NCBI GenBank assembly: GCA_900770635.1
Contig: CAAGLB010000163.1
Coordinates: 1 to 64,000, forward strand
Direction: 5' to 3'
DNA from: an uncultured Alistipes sp.
Lineage (GTDB): Bacteria; Bacteroidota; Bacteroidia; Bacteroidales; Rikenellaceae
Length of the DNA stretch: 64,000 bases
Shown here: positions 52,846 to 61,851 of the stretch, one piece after another
How the letters are laid out: each line of letters begins with the position of its first letter
Position numbering within the stretch: position 1 is the stretch's first letter
Made by a program: the position numbers and the translations under genes
The notes under the pieces: generated by a model
Seen by the model: the letters and a program-made list of their open reading frames with translations, nothing else
Databases searched by the model: none
Told to the model about the DNA's origin: nothing

Positions 52846-53304
52846 ATGATTCAGCGTATTCAATCTATCTATTTGTTGTTGGCATCTGTTGTCATGTCGC
52901 TCACCCTTTTCTTGCCTATCGCTACCTTTGTGTTCGATGGACAGACCTACGAACTTACTGCCTTTGCTCTTAGCTGTGGCCAGCAGAGTGAGTCTACGGT
53001 GTGGATGGGCATCATGCTTACCTTGTCGACAATCTTGCCTCTTGTTGTCATCTTCTTGTTCAAGCGTCGCACGTTGCAGATTCGCCTGTGCGCTGTTGAG
53101 ATGGTTATGCTCATCGGCTCGTTGATATTCATCGGCTTGTACTATTGGCTCACAACACGCATCTTCGAGGGCTATAACCTCGAGCATCGTCAGTTTGGCT
53201 GGGCAGCACCTATGCCTATTGTTGCACTTGTGCTGAGCTACCTTGCCAGCCGAGCAATATTCAAGGACGAGGTGTTGGTGCGTTCGCTCGACCGTATTCG
53301 ATAG
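52846..53304 (+). CDS. DUF4293 membrane protein
   Basis: A 152-residue protein with four transmembrane helices, starting MIQRIQSIYLLLASVVMSL, the typical N-terminus of DUF4293. Family function is unknown. It is 16 bp after the GT2 gene and 8 bp before the Ca2+ ATPase. Confidence 0.83.
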   Translation: MIQRIQSIYLLLASVVMSLTLFLPIATFVFDGQTYELTAFALSCGQQSESTVWMGIMLTLSTILPLVVIFLFKRRTLQIRLCAVEMVMLIGSLIFIGLYYWLTTRIFEGYNLEHRQFGWAAPMPIVALVLSYLASRAIFKDEVLVRSLDRIR

Positions 53305-53312
53305 TTTGGCCT

Positions 53313-56045
53313 ATGGCATCAATCAAACATAGTTATCTCGATTCGGCGCTGGTGTCCACCTCCAATGATGTGGAGTCGGGCAGAGGCAAGAATATTATCC
53401 CGCCCCCCGAGCGTGAGCCGCTGTGGAAGGCCTACTTCGAGAAGTTCAAGGACCCCATTATCATCGTCCTTCTTGTTGTCTTTTTCTTCTCGGTTGTCGT
53501 TGCTCTCTACGAGATTTTCGTCGTTGGCAAGGGTTTAGACCTATTGTTAGAGCCCTCGGGAGTGCTCCTTGCGCTGCTGCTTGCTACAGGCGTAGGCTTC
53601 GTGTTCGAGGTTAAGGCTGGCCGTGAGTTCGACATCCTCAATAAGGTTAAGGACTCTCGCCCTGTCAAGGTCTTTCGTCGTAGATGCGAGGGAGCACGTC
53701 CCGTGCTTGTTACCATCGCTAAGCAGGATGTTGTCGTTGGCGACATCGTGCGTCTTGAGAGTGGCGACGAGGTGCCTGCCGACGGATACCTTGTTGATGC
53801 TCTTAAATTGCGTGTCGACGAGTCTAACTTCACGGGCGAGACCTATGCCAACAAATATCTCGACGAGGCCGACTTCGATGCCGATGCCACCTACCCATCA
53901 AACTTCTTGTTGCGTGGCTCTACCGTAATCGAGGGAGCTGCCACTATGCGTATCTCGGCCGTAGGTGTCGACACCGAGGAGGGACGTGGCGTAGCTCGAG
54001 CAAGCGAGGGTAGCGATGTGGAAACACCACTAAATAAACAGCTTGCGCAGTTGGGAAGGTGGATATCTACAGCAAGCTTCATCATGGCGTCGCTTATTAT
54101 CGTAGGCCGCATAATATCGTTTATCTTTTTCGATCCTACACCAATTTCCGAGCACTCGTTTGTCGAGATTGCCGAGTTTGCCTTGGCCTCGGTCATGATT
54201 GCTGTTACGCTCATCGTTGTGGCTGTGCCCGAGGGTTTGCCAATGAGCATTACGGTGAGTTTGGCACTCAGCATGCGCCGTATGCTCAAGGAGAAGAGCC
54301 TTGTGCGTAAGCTCCATGCCTGCGAAACGATGGGCGCTGCAACGGTGATATGTACCGATAAAACGGGAACGCTAACAAAAAATCGCATGACCGTTGTCGA
54401 GCGTCTGCTGCTCGATGACGACTATGCCGAGATGTTTAAGCACTCGATGGCTGTTAACTCCACCGCCGAGCTTAGTGTCGAGGATGGCCGAGATGTTGTC
54501 GTGGGTAATCCTACCGAGGGCGCTCTCTTGCAATGGCTTAAAGCTGAGGGTGTCGACTATCGTGAGCTGCGTGATAGTTACGATGTTGTTGCCCAACAGC
54601 CATTCTCTACCGAGACGAAGTATATGTCGACCGATGTTGTCGACCGCCTTTCGGGCGATAAGATTCGCTTTGTTAAGGGCGCTCCCGAGATTGTTATGGC
54701 CATGTGCTCGAAGATGGCGGGAGGTGTCGCTAAGGAGATTGTAGACGCCAAGTTAGCCTATTACCAGAGCTGTGCTATGCGCACCTTGGGCTTTGCTGTG
54801 CAGATTGGTGATAGCGAGGAACTTACGTTTATTGGAATTGTCGGTATTGCCGATCCTATACGTGATGATGTGCGTGAGGCGATAGATACGGCGATGAACA
54901 AGGCGGGTGTTCGTGTTATCATCGTTACGGGCGACACTCCTGGCACTGCACGTGAGATTGGTCGTCAGCTTGGCCTTGTTGCCGATGTCGAGGGCGAGAT
55001 TATCACAGGCCCTGAGTTCGCACGCCTTAGTGATGATGATGCACGTGAACTGCTTCGTGATAAGCGCCTTAAGATTATTGCCCGTGCTCGTCCTGACGAT
55101 AAGGCTCGTCTTGTGATGTTGTTGCAGGATAATGGCGAGGTTGTGGCTGTTACGGGCGATGGCACTAACGATGCCCCAGCACTTAGCAAGGCGCAGGTGG
55201 GCTTGTCGATGGGCGATGGCACGTCACGAGCTAAGGAGGCGAGCGACATTACCATTATCGACAACTCGTTTGCCAGCATCAACAAGGCGATAATGTGGGG
55301 TAGGTCGCTCTATCTCAACATCCGACGATTCATCATCTTCCAGATGACCATCAACCTCTCGGCATGTCTTATCGTTCTGTTTGGTGCTTTTGTTGGCCTC
55401 GAGTCGCCACTCACCGTTACGCAGATGTTGTGGGTTAACCTCATCATGGATACCTTTGCGGCTATGGCGCTGTCGTCGTTGCCCGCAGATAGGGGTGTTC
55501 TAAACGAGCCTCCACGCAACCCACATAGCCACATCATCAGCCGACCAATGTTATGGCGCATAGTGGGCGCAGGCCTTGCTTTCTTTGTCGTGTTAGTTGG
55601 CTTGTGGCAGTTGTTGCACCATGCCGAGATTGGCAGTGTTCAGGATATTGTGCGTGGCGAAACTATGCGTCAGTTTATTGCTGACTTCGGTGTCGGAAGC
55701 GATTCAACGGACGTGTTAACACGCTATGAACTTGGCGTATTCTTCTCGATATTTGTGGTGATGCAGTTCTGGAATATGTTTAATGCCAAGTATTTCAGCT
55801 CCAACCGTAGCCTCTTGCTCGACATCGTCGACTTGGTGCGCCGCCCACAGGTTGTCAAGGAGTCGTATAGCCTCTACTTCGTGCTTATTGCGGTGTTGAT
55901 TCTTGTGGGACAGATGCTCATCGTGAACTTTGCTGGCGAGCTATTTAGTGTTGCACCTCTCTCACTCAGCGACTGGGGATGGATACTTCTTATAACATCG
56001 CCAATACTCCTTATCCCCGATATTGTTCGCCTCGTACGTCGATAG
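53313..56045 (+). CDS. Calcium-translocating P-type ATPase (PMCA/SERCA-like)
   Basis: A 910-residue P2-type ATPase. Landmarks in order: actuator FTGETYANK, the membrane Ca2+-site motif VAVPEGLPMSITVSLALSM, the phosphorylated Asp in ICTDKTGTLTKNRMT, the nucleotide-binding FVKGAPEIVM, the hinge VTGDGTNDAPALSKAQVG and IDNSFASINKAIMWGRSL. It probably exports Ca2+. The PEGLP motif and the TQMLWVNLIMDTFAAMALS segment of helix 6 favour Ca2+ over H+ or K+. The N-terminus lacks an obvious autoinhibitory domain. Confidence 0.93.
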   Translation: MASIKHSYLDSALVSTSNDVESGRGKNIIPPPEREPLWKAYFEKFKDPIIIVLLVVFFFSVVVALYEIFVVGKGLDLLLEPSGVLLALLLATGVGFVFEVKAGREFDILNKVKDSRPVKVFRRRCEGARPVLVTIAKQDVVVGDIVRLESGDEVPADGYLVDALKLRVDESNFTGETYANKYLDEADFDADATYPSNFLLRGSTVIEGAATMRISAVGVDTEEGRGVARASEGSDVETPLNKQLAQLGRWISTASFIMASLIIVGRIISFIFFDPTPISEHSFVEIAEFALASVMIAVTLIVVAVPEGLPMSITVSLALSMRRMLKEKSLVRKLHACETMGAATVICTDKTGTLTKNRMTVVERLLLDDDYAEMFKHSMAVNSTAELSVEDGRDVVVGNPTEGALLQWLKAEGVDYRELRDSYDVVAQQPFSTETKYMSTDVVDRLSGDKIRFVKGAPEIVMAMCSKMAGGVAKEIVDAKLAYYQSCAMRTLGFAVQIGDSEELTFIGIVGIADPIRDDVREAIDTAMNKAGVRVIIVTGDTPGTAREIGRQLGLVADVEGEIITGPEFARLSDDDARELLRDKRLKIIARARPDDKARLVMLLQDNGEVVAVTGDGTNDAPALSKAQVGLSMGDGTSRAKEASDITIIDNSFASINKAIMWGRSLYLNIRRFIIFQMTINLSACLIVLFGAFVGLESPLTVTQMLWVNLIMDTFAAMALSSLPADRGVLNEPPRNPHSHIISRPMLWRIVGAGLAFFVVLVGLWQLLHHAEIGSVQDIVRGETMRQFIADFGVGSDSTDVLTRYELGVFFSIFVVMQFWNMFNAKYFSSNRSLLLDIVDLVRRPQVVKESYSLYFVLIAVLILVGQMLIVNFAGELFSVAPLSLSDWGWILLITSPILLIPDIVRLVRR

Positions 56046-56058
56046 CCTATAGGCTTTG

Positions 56059-56607
56059 TTATAGCTCCATGCCTTGTTGTGTGCGCGATAGTGTGTCGCC
56101 ATCAACAAGGCATCGTGCTATCTCTATGCCAAACGTTATGGAGTGGCCAGCACCTGCCGAGGTGAGTAAGTTACCATCCTTGACTACGCTCTCTTTTAGG
56201 CGGTTGTAGCCCTCCATCTCGTGTAGCACCGAGCTGTGATAGGTAATGTTAGCGCCCTTGGCAACACCAGCATAGGCAAGCACGGTGGGTGCTCCGCATA
56301 TTGCTGCGATAAGCCTATTTTGGCCGAAATAATATCTGACTACGCTCAGCACATCTTCGTTTGTGCGTAGGTTTATGTATCCTGGGTTGCCGCCAGGAAG
56401 AATCAATACGTCGCCATCCGATAGGTCGGCCTTAGCGATGTTGGTGTCGCAGTGTAGCGTGGCGTGGCCATGCGACGATGTAATGTCGAGCGAGTCGCCT
56501 ACAGCAACACGAACAACCTCTACGCCAGCACGTTTAAGAATGTCGATGGGGGCAAGAGCCTCGATAACCTCGAAGCCATCAGCCAAAAGTATATATACCT
56601 TTTTCAT
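56059..56607 (-). CDS. DJ-1/PfpI family protein (ThiJ/YajL-like)
   Basis: A 182-residue protein: MKKVYILLADGFEVIEALAP, then ILPGGNPGYINLRTNEDVLS, and the nucleophile elbow AAICGAPTVLAYAG with Cys104. The Glu in GFEVIEA is the usual partner of this Cys. DJ-1 proteins are proposed deglycases, glyoxalases or redox sensors; the exact activity is not derivable. It starts in the stop of aroB (TAATG). Confidence 0.88.
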   Translation of the reverse strand: MKKVYILLADGFEVIEALAPIDILKRAGVEVVRVAVGDSLDITSSHGHATLHCDTNIAKADLSDGDVLILPGGNPGYINLRTNEDVLSVVRYYFGQNRLIAAICGAPTVLAYAGVAKGANITYHSSVLHEMEGYNRLKESVVKDGNLLTSAGAGHSITFGIEIARCLVDGDTLSRTQQGMEL

Positions 56608-57635
56608 TATTTGTCGATGCTATTAAATGAGCGCTCCACCTCGCCGAATGGCATCTCCTCGATGCGACAACTGCCAATCTTCTCGGGAAGCACTATGCGT
56701 ATAAGGTTGTTGCTCTTCTTTTTGTCGTAGCGTATCTCACGTAGTATGTCGCACATCGACACTGGCATCTCGAGCGAGAAGCCTATCTTCGTAAGTAGGT
56801 TGTCTATGCGCTGCATATCCTCCTCGCTGAGTATTCCGAGTGAGTGCGATACGTGCGATATCTTGGATAGTCCCACCGCCACAGCCTCGCCATGATTTAG
56901 TTGACGTGAGCACTTCTCTATGGCGTGAGCTATTGTGTGTCCGAGGTTGAGCACACGGCGTATGCCCTTCTCGCACTCGTCACGATCGACAATGTCGGCT
57001 TTGAGGCGTGCCGAGTCGAGCACTATGCGCTGCATGATGTCGACATTGGAGTAGCATTCAGGTGTTATGTTGTGCTCGATAAAGTCGAATAGCTCGCTGT
57101 CGCCAATTATGCCCATCTTTATCACCTCGCCCATGCCTGCACGTAGCTCACGAGGGGGTAGTGTGCGCAGAAACTCTACGGCGGAGATTACAAACTTGGG
57201 CTGTGCAAAGGTGCCTACCATGTTCTTGTAGTTTAGGATGTTGACACCATTTTTGCCACCTATCGACGCATCTACCTGGCCGAGGAGTGTTGTCGACACA
57301 AAGCCGAAGTCGAGGCCTCGCATGAATGTCGAAGCCACATATCCCGTTATGTCGGTTACTATGCCACCACCAATGCCCAGCAGGAGTGTCGAGCGGTCGG
57401 CACCCATCTCCAAGAGTCGGGTGTAGATGTTTTGTATGGTAAGCAAATTCTTGTTGCACTCGCCATGTCCAATGATTATATGCTCGAAGCGTGCAACGAT
57501 GTTGTGGTATAGACGGTCGATGTTGGCATCGGTAATGACGATAACACGCCTATCGTTGATGAAGCGTTGTAGCCCATCGGCAACTCTGCCAACAAATATC
57601 TCTGATTTCTGCTTAATAGATATAACCGTGCTCAT
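56607..57635 (-). CDS. aroB: 3-dehydroquinate synthase
   Basis: A 342-residue AroB. The glycine-rich NAD site GIGGGIVTDITGYVASTFM, the FVSTTLLGQVDASIGGKNGVN segment, AGMGEVIKMGIIGD and the zinc-site His in RVLNLGHTIAHAIEKC are present. It is the second step of the shikimate pathway. The DJ-1 gene overlaps its stop by one base. No promoter box stands out upstream. Confidence 0.95.
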   Translation of the reverse strand: MSTVISIKQKSEIFVGRVADGLQRFINDRRVIVITDANIDRLYHNIVARFEHIIIGHGECNKNLLTIQNIYTRLLEMGADRSTLLLGIGGGIVTDITGYVASTFMRGLDFGFVSTTLLGQVDASIGGKNGVNILNYKNMVGTFAQPKFVISAVEFLRTLPPRELRAGMGEVIKMGIIGDSELFDFIEHNITPECYSNVDIMQRIVLDSARLKADIVDRDECEKGIRRVLNLGHTIAHAIEKCSRQLNHGEAVAVGLSKISHVSHSLGILSEEDMQRIDNLLTKIGFSLEMPVSMCDILREIRYDKKKSNNLIRIVLPEKIGSCRIEEMPFGEVERSFNSIDK

Positions 57636-57802
57636 GCCTATACAAATATTATATATAAAGTGTGTGACACCCTCGTCAATAATTACTCCAATCGAGTGCT
57701 ATTAATAAACAAAGGTAGCAAAAAAAATGATAAGGTAGGCGTGTTAAGCAAATCTTTTATCTATAAATCTTGCATTAGGAATGTATAATTGTCAATATTT
57801 TG

Positions 57803-57810
57803 TATATTTG
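57803..57810 (+). promoter_or_regulatory. -7 box of the AspT-type transporter gene
   Basis: TATATTTG, 30 bp before ATG 57841, with no convincing -33 box. Confidence 0.5.
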
Positions 57811-57840
57811 CACCGTTTTAACAAAACTCAAATTTAAATA

Positions 57841-59532
57841 ATGGATTTTACTTGGCTTAAAACAGTTGTGATGGGCCCCTCCATCGCACACACAGTCTTT
57901 ATTCTGGCCTTGGTGATAGCCTCGGGTATTGCCCTCAGCCGAATAAAGATCAAGGGAGTATCGTTCGGTATGACCTGGATACTCTTTACAGGTATTGTCG
58001 CTGGTCACTTCCTCGGCGCTGAGTCGATTCACCACGACACGCTTCACTTCATCAAAGAGTTCGGCTTGATTCTCTTTGTGTTCTTCATCGGTTTGCAGGT
58101 GGGCCCTGGTTTCTTCTCGTCACTAAAAAGCGGTGGCTTGAAACTTATCTCGCTTGCAGCGCTTGTCATCCTGCTTGGCGCTATTACGACCTATGTTATC
58201 CACCTTATCACAGGTGAGCCACTTCCAACAATGGTGGGTGTCATGTCGGGTGCTGTTACCAATACCCCTGGTCTTGGTGCTGCTCAGCAGGCATTTGCCG
58301 ATGCTGGTGGTGCTGCCAATAAGGCGTTGGCCGACTCTATCTCGTTGGGCTATGCTGTGGCCTACCCATTGGGTGTTATCGGTATCATCATGTCGATGAT
58401 CATCATGCGCTATGTGTTGCGTATCGACTTCAAGAAGGAGGATGAGGGCCTTGCTGCTATGAGCAAGGAGACCAACCTTCCTCACCGCTACTCTGTGGAG
58501 TTCACTAACGAGATGCTCGATGGCAAGACTATTGCTATCGCCCACATGCTTATCAATCGCCAGTTCGTTGTGTCACGTATCATGCACCGCTCGGGCGAGA
58601 TTGTTATGGCCGATGGTAACTCGGTGCTCGCTGTTGGCGACCGCTTGCGCATCATCTGCTCGGAGGAGGATAGCGAGGCTATCTTGGCATTCTTCGGTAA
58701 GCCTATCGAGATGACGGCTGATGAGTGGGGTGCTACAGCTATGCAGTCAACACCTTTGGTGTCACGCCGTATTCTTATCACTCGTGAGGATGTCAACGGT
58801 AAGACCTTCGCCGACTTGCGCCTACGCACTCGCTATGGTATCAACATCACACGTGTTCACCGTGCTGGTGTCGACTTGATTCCTTATCAGGGTATGGAGC
58901 TCCAGGTGGGTGATAAGGTTATGGTTGTCGGTCCTGAGGCTGCTGTTGCTGCTGCCGAGAAGGCGTTGGGTAACTCGCTCAAGAAGCTCGACCATCCAAA
59001 CCTCTTCCCTATCTTCATCGGTATTGCCCTTGGTGTGTTGCTCGGCTCGCTTCCGTTGATGAATGTGCCACAGCCTGTTAAGCTCGGTTTGGCAGGTGGT
59101 CCACTTATCGTGGCAATCCTCATCGGTAGATTCGGTCCTCACTTCAAGATGGTTACCTATACCACTATGAGTGCTAACCTTATGCTTCGTGAGATTGGTC
59201 TTGCAATGTTCCTTGCAGCAGTAGGTATCGGTGCTGGTGATGGCTTTGTTGAGGCAATTATCAATGGCGGTTATAAGTGGATTGGCTATGGTGTTATCAT
59301 CACTGTTTTGCCTCTTATCCTCGTTGCGCTTTTGGCACGTCTTAAGTTCAAGATCAACTATTATACGATGATGGGCCTTATGTCGGGTGCTATGACCGAT
59401 CCTCCAGCACTTGGCTTTGCTAACCAGTCATCGGGTAACGATATGCCTGCTATCGGCTATGCTACTGTATATCCAGTAGTTATGTTCCTTCGAGTGCTCA
59501 CAGCCCAGCTGATGATGCTCATGGCACTATAG
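57841..59532 (+). CDS. AspT/YidE-type putative transporter with two TrkA-C domains
   Basis: A 563-residue protein of the aspartate-alanine exchanger family. The membrane halves (about 1-190 and 380-563) each have a repeated motif: GVMSGAVTNTPGLGAAQQ and GLMSGAMTDPPALGFANQ. Between them lie two TrkA-C-type regulatory domains (about 205-290 and 295-375). LFVFFIGLQVGPGFFSSLKS is the typical entry region. The transported compound is unknown. Codon use is of the highly expressed type. Its own terminator follows. Confidence 0.92.
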   Translation: MDFTWLKTVVMGPSIAHTVFILALVIASGIALSRIKIKGVSFGMTWILFTGIVAGHFLGAESIHHDTLHFIKEFGLILFVFFIGLQVGPGFFSSLKSGGLKLISLAALVILLGAITTYVIHLITGEPLPTMVGVMSGAVTNTPGLGAAQQAFADAGGAANKALADSISLGYAVAYPLGVIGIIMSMIIMRYVLRIDFKKEDEGLAAMSKETNLPHRYSVEFTNEMLDGKTIAIAHMLINRQFVVSRIMHRSGEIVMADGNSVLAVGDRLRIICSEEDSEAILAFFGKPIEMTADEWGATAMQSTPLVSRRILITREDVNGKTFADLRLRTRYGINITRVHRAGVDLIPYQGMELQVGDKVMVVGPEAAVAAAEKALGNSLKKLDHPNLFPIFIGIALGVLLGSLPLMNVPQPVKLGLAGGPLIVAILIGRFGPHFKMVTYTTMSANLMLREIGLAMFLAAVGIGAGDGFVEAIINGGYKWIGYGVIITVLPLILVALLARLKFKINYYTMMGLMSGAMTDPPALGFANQSSGNDMPAIGYATVYPVVMFLRVLTAQLMMLMAL

Positions 59533-59555
59533 CATTGCATAGAGTCTATGATAGT

Positions 59556-59594
59556 GTAGGGTGTGGCTTACGAGCCATGCCCTACGTTTTTTTT
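59556..59594 (+). terminator. Terminator of the AspT-type transporter gene
   Basis: GTAGGGTGTGGCT pairs with AGCCATGCCCTAC around a TACG loop, followed by G and eight T residues. Confidence 0.9.
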
Positions 59595-59664
59595 GCGTGG
59601 CGTGATGGTGGGGCGAAAATAAAAAATATTCGTGGTATTATTTCGCTTTTTCATGTTTTTGTCG

Positions 59665-59672
59665 TATCTTTG
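59665..59672 (+). promoter_or_regulatory. -7 box of the DUF4831 gene
   Basis: TATCTTTG, 34 bp before ATG 59707; the -33 region is T-rich without a clear TTTG at the right distance. Confidence 0.5.
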
Positions 59673-59706
59673 TTAAATTAAGTATAAACTATAAGTTTGC
59701 GATATT

Positions 59707-60699
59707 ATGAAACGCTCTATTTTAATGGCCCTCTTGCTTGTAGCCTCGTCGCTTTGTGTCGATAGCTATGCTCAGCATGTTGTCAAAAAACGTGTTGGAA
59801 CCTATGTCGAGAATGGTGTTGTCGTTGTTGCCGATGCCACCACTATGCTCGCTGTCGACATTACGGTGGAGACCGAGCGCATCGTTGTTGGCCCCTATGC
59901 TAAATATGCTCAGCGACTTTTTGGCTCTCAGGCAAACCTTGTTGATGGTGTCAGCCACCGTATCGTCAATAGTAATGTTGCTATTGTCGACGGTTGCACC
60001 TATCTCGCTTCGGAGAGCATCGATTCATCGACTACGCTTTGTGAGAATGTCGATGATTTCGAGTTTCCAAAGGTGTTGCCCGACCGCCTAAGTTCGAAGA
60101 ATATCAGCGCTGAGGTTGCTGCCGAACTTGCTGCTGCTCAGCTATATGCTCTGCGCACTGCTCGCCTTGAGCTCATCGCTGCCGACCTTGGTGATGGTGT
60201 CTATGGTGCTGGCCTCGAGAGCGCCCTGCGTGAGATCGACGACATCGAGCGTGAGTATTTGGAACTGTTCTATGGCCGACGTATAGTTACTACCAAGCAG
60301 TATCGCTTCTACGTTCCTGTTAAGCCTGCTGAGTTCGAGGCTGTTGAGCCTGTTGTCGTGCCCGAGGGTGTCGATCCCGAGTTGCTTCCTGCTCAGCCCG
60401 AGCCTAAGATGCTCCCTGCAAGCTATGTCGTTGCACGTTTTGCCGAGAACTCAGGAATCGTTGATAATGACGACCTCTCTGGCGAGATAATCCTCCTTAC
60501 GATCACTCCTACCGAGATGCAGTATCCCGATAGCTATGTGAGCGTTAAGGGCAAGGATAAGGGTGTCGAGATGGTGCAGTTCCGCTATGCTAATAATGCT
60601 GAGGTTAAGCTAAGCCTCGGCTACGAGGTTATCGCCAAGCGTGAGTTGCCTATTTATGAGTTTGGTCGCACAGTGACATTTGCAATACCTGTTAAGTAG
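59707..60699 (+). CDS. DUF4831 family secreted protein
   Basis: A 330-residue protein with signal peptide MKRSILMALLLVASSLCVDSYA. The mature sequence has VVVADATTMLAVDITVETE, PYAKYAQRLFGSQANLVDG and a C-terminal beta-rich domain ending VTFAIPVK, as expected for DUF4831. An Ala/Pro-rich acidic segment (about 205-240) splits the domains. Periplasmic or surface location is likely; function unknown. The HEAT-repeat gene begins 1 bp after its stop. Confidence 0.82.
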   Translation: MKRSILMALLLVASSLCVDSYAQHVVKKRVGTYVENGVVVVADATTMLAVDITVETERIVVGPYAKYAQRLFGSQANLVDGVSHRIVNSNVAIVDGCTYLASESIDSSTTLCENVDDFEFPKVLPDRLSSKNISAEVAAELAAAQLYALRTARLELIAADLGDGVYGAGLESALREIDDIEREYLELFYGRRIVTTKQYRFYVPVKPAEFEAVEPVVVPEGVDPELLPAQPEPKMLPASYVVARFAENSGIVDNDDLSGEIILLTITPTEMQYPDSYVSVKGKDKGVEMVQFRYANNAEVKLSLGYEVIAKRELPIYEFGRTVTFAIPVK

Positions 60700-60700
60700 T

Positions 60701-61348
60701 ATGGATAACACCCAGCGAATGATATCGTTGCTCGGCCGTCTGCGCAAGCAGATGAATGGCGCAGTGTCCGAGAGCATGCAGCGTGATGGCCAGAAGTATG
60801 GCCTTAACTATGGTGTTAGCATTGCCACTGTGCGTGAGATTGTTGCCGAGGAGGAGCCCGACTACGATTTTGCTAAATATCTCTACAAGCAGCAGGTGCG
60901 TGAGCTGCGCCTCGCCGCATGCCATCTTGCTGAGCCTCAGAGGGTAGATATTCACGAGTTTCCGTTTTGGGCTCGTGGCATCGTTAACTCGGAGCTCGCC
61001 GAGGAGCTTGCCTTTGCTCTGTTGTCGAAGATTTATGACATCAACTCGCTCATGGGCGTGTGGACCACAGAGAGCAACGAGCTTGTAGCCTATGCCGCTC
61101 TCATGGCCGCCTCACGCAACGAGCGTACAACAACCGAGGTGGCATTTATCGCTGCTGAGAATGCCTTGCGTGCCAATCCCGAGTCGAGGATTATCGCTGC
61201 TGGCGTCATCGCTTTGTTGTGCTATGTTGCCCAACGTGATAAGTCGGCAAAGGTGGGCATACCTGTGATGTTGGAGCGGGTGCAAATGTGTAATGCTAAG
61301 CAAATTGTTGAGGACGAACTTTCGTGGCGACTTGAATTTATTGAGTAA
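60701..61348 (+). CDS. HEAT-repeat protein, DNA alkylation repair-like
   Basis: A 215-residue all-helical protein from ATG 60701 (MDNTQRMISLLGRLRKQMNG). The pattern of helices resembles AlkD/DNA-alkylation-repair proteins of the HEAT-like fold: NYGVSIATVREIVAEEEPDY, KQQVRELRLAACHLAEPQRV and EFPFWARGIVNSELAEELAF. AlkD itself uses a Trp/Asp/Arg pocket to excise alkylated bases; I cannot align these with certainty, so activity is open. It directly follows DUF4831 and is probably co-transcribed; a strong terminator follows. Confidence 0.72.
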   Translation: MDNTQRMISLLGRLRKQMNGAVSESMQRDGQKYGLNYGVSIATVREIVAEEEPDYDFAKYLYKQQVRELRLAACHLAEPQRVDIHEFPFWARGIVNSELAEELAFALLSKIYDINSLMGVWTTESNELVAYAALMAASRNERTTTEVAFIAAENALRANPESRIIAAGVIALLCYVAQRDKSAKVGIPVMLERVQMCNAKQIVEDELSWRLEFIE

Positions 61349-61357
61349 AAGAGATAG

Positions 61358-61397
61358 GTAAGTTTCAGAGCGTTAGCTTCTGAAACTTACTTTTTTT
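61358..61397 (+). terminator. Terminator after the HEAT-repeat gene
   Basis: GTAAGTTTCAGA pairs perfectly with TCTGAAACTTAC, followed by seven T residues. On the other strand it can also serve the convergent thioredoxin gene. Confidence 0.9.
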
Positions 61398-61719
61398 AGT
61401 AGATGTGCGTTGGTTGGTGGCGTCGTATGATCTGGCATAGCCGCTCGAACGATATTATGCCACTCATGCGCCATAGTGGCTCGCCATGCTGGAATATTAT
61501 GAGTGTGGGCACTGCTACTATGTTGTAGCGCTGAACAAGCTCGTTGCTGTCGTCCGATGTCGTGTCTATGCGTAGGAGTGTCGCAATGTCGCTCATGGCC
61601 AATGCTACACGGTCGAGGGTGTAGTCCATAGCACGACATGTGCCACACCACATGGCGTAAAAGTCGACGAGCATAAGCCTATCCGAGGAGATGATTATGT
61701 CGAAATCGGTTGTTCTCAT
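61396..61719 (-). CDS. Thioredoxin-like protein with WCGTC active site
   Basis: A 107-residue single-domain thioredoxin from ATG 61719 (MRTTDFDIIISSDRLMLVDF); a longer frame adds nine residues. The active site reads W24-C-G-T-C28 in place of the usual WCGPC. VVAVPTLIIFQHGEPLWRMSG contains the cis-Pro loop. Pro-to-Thr in the redox motif usually shifts the redox potential upward. It has no signal peptide. It is convergent with the HEAT-repeat gene and divergent from the repeat protein at 61852. Confidence 0.88.
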   Translation of the reverse strand: MRTTDFDIIISSDRLMLVDFYAMWCGTCRAMDYTLDRVALAMSDIATLLRIDTTSDDSNELVQRYNIVAVPTLIIFQHGEPLWRMSGIISFERLCQIIRRHQPTHIY

Positions 61720-61783
61720 ATAGCTTTTTTGTTTGCTATAGTTCAAATCTCGTACCGCATTTTGAAACTAATGGCTGTAATAT

Positions 61784-61814
61784 TTTGTTATATAAATAAT
61801 ATTTATTACATTTG
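61784..61814 (+). promoter_or_regulatory. Promoter of the secreted repeat protein gene
   Basis: TTTG (61784-61787) and TACATTTG (61807-61814) are exactly 19 bp apart; the leader is about 30 nt. Confidence 0.7.
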
Positions 61815-61851
61815 TTCTGTATTTCTGTCAATAATTCAAAAAATTATTCAT

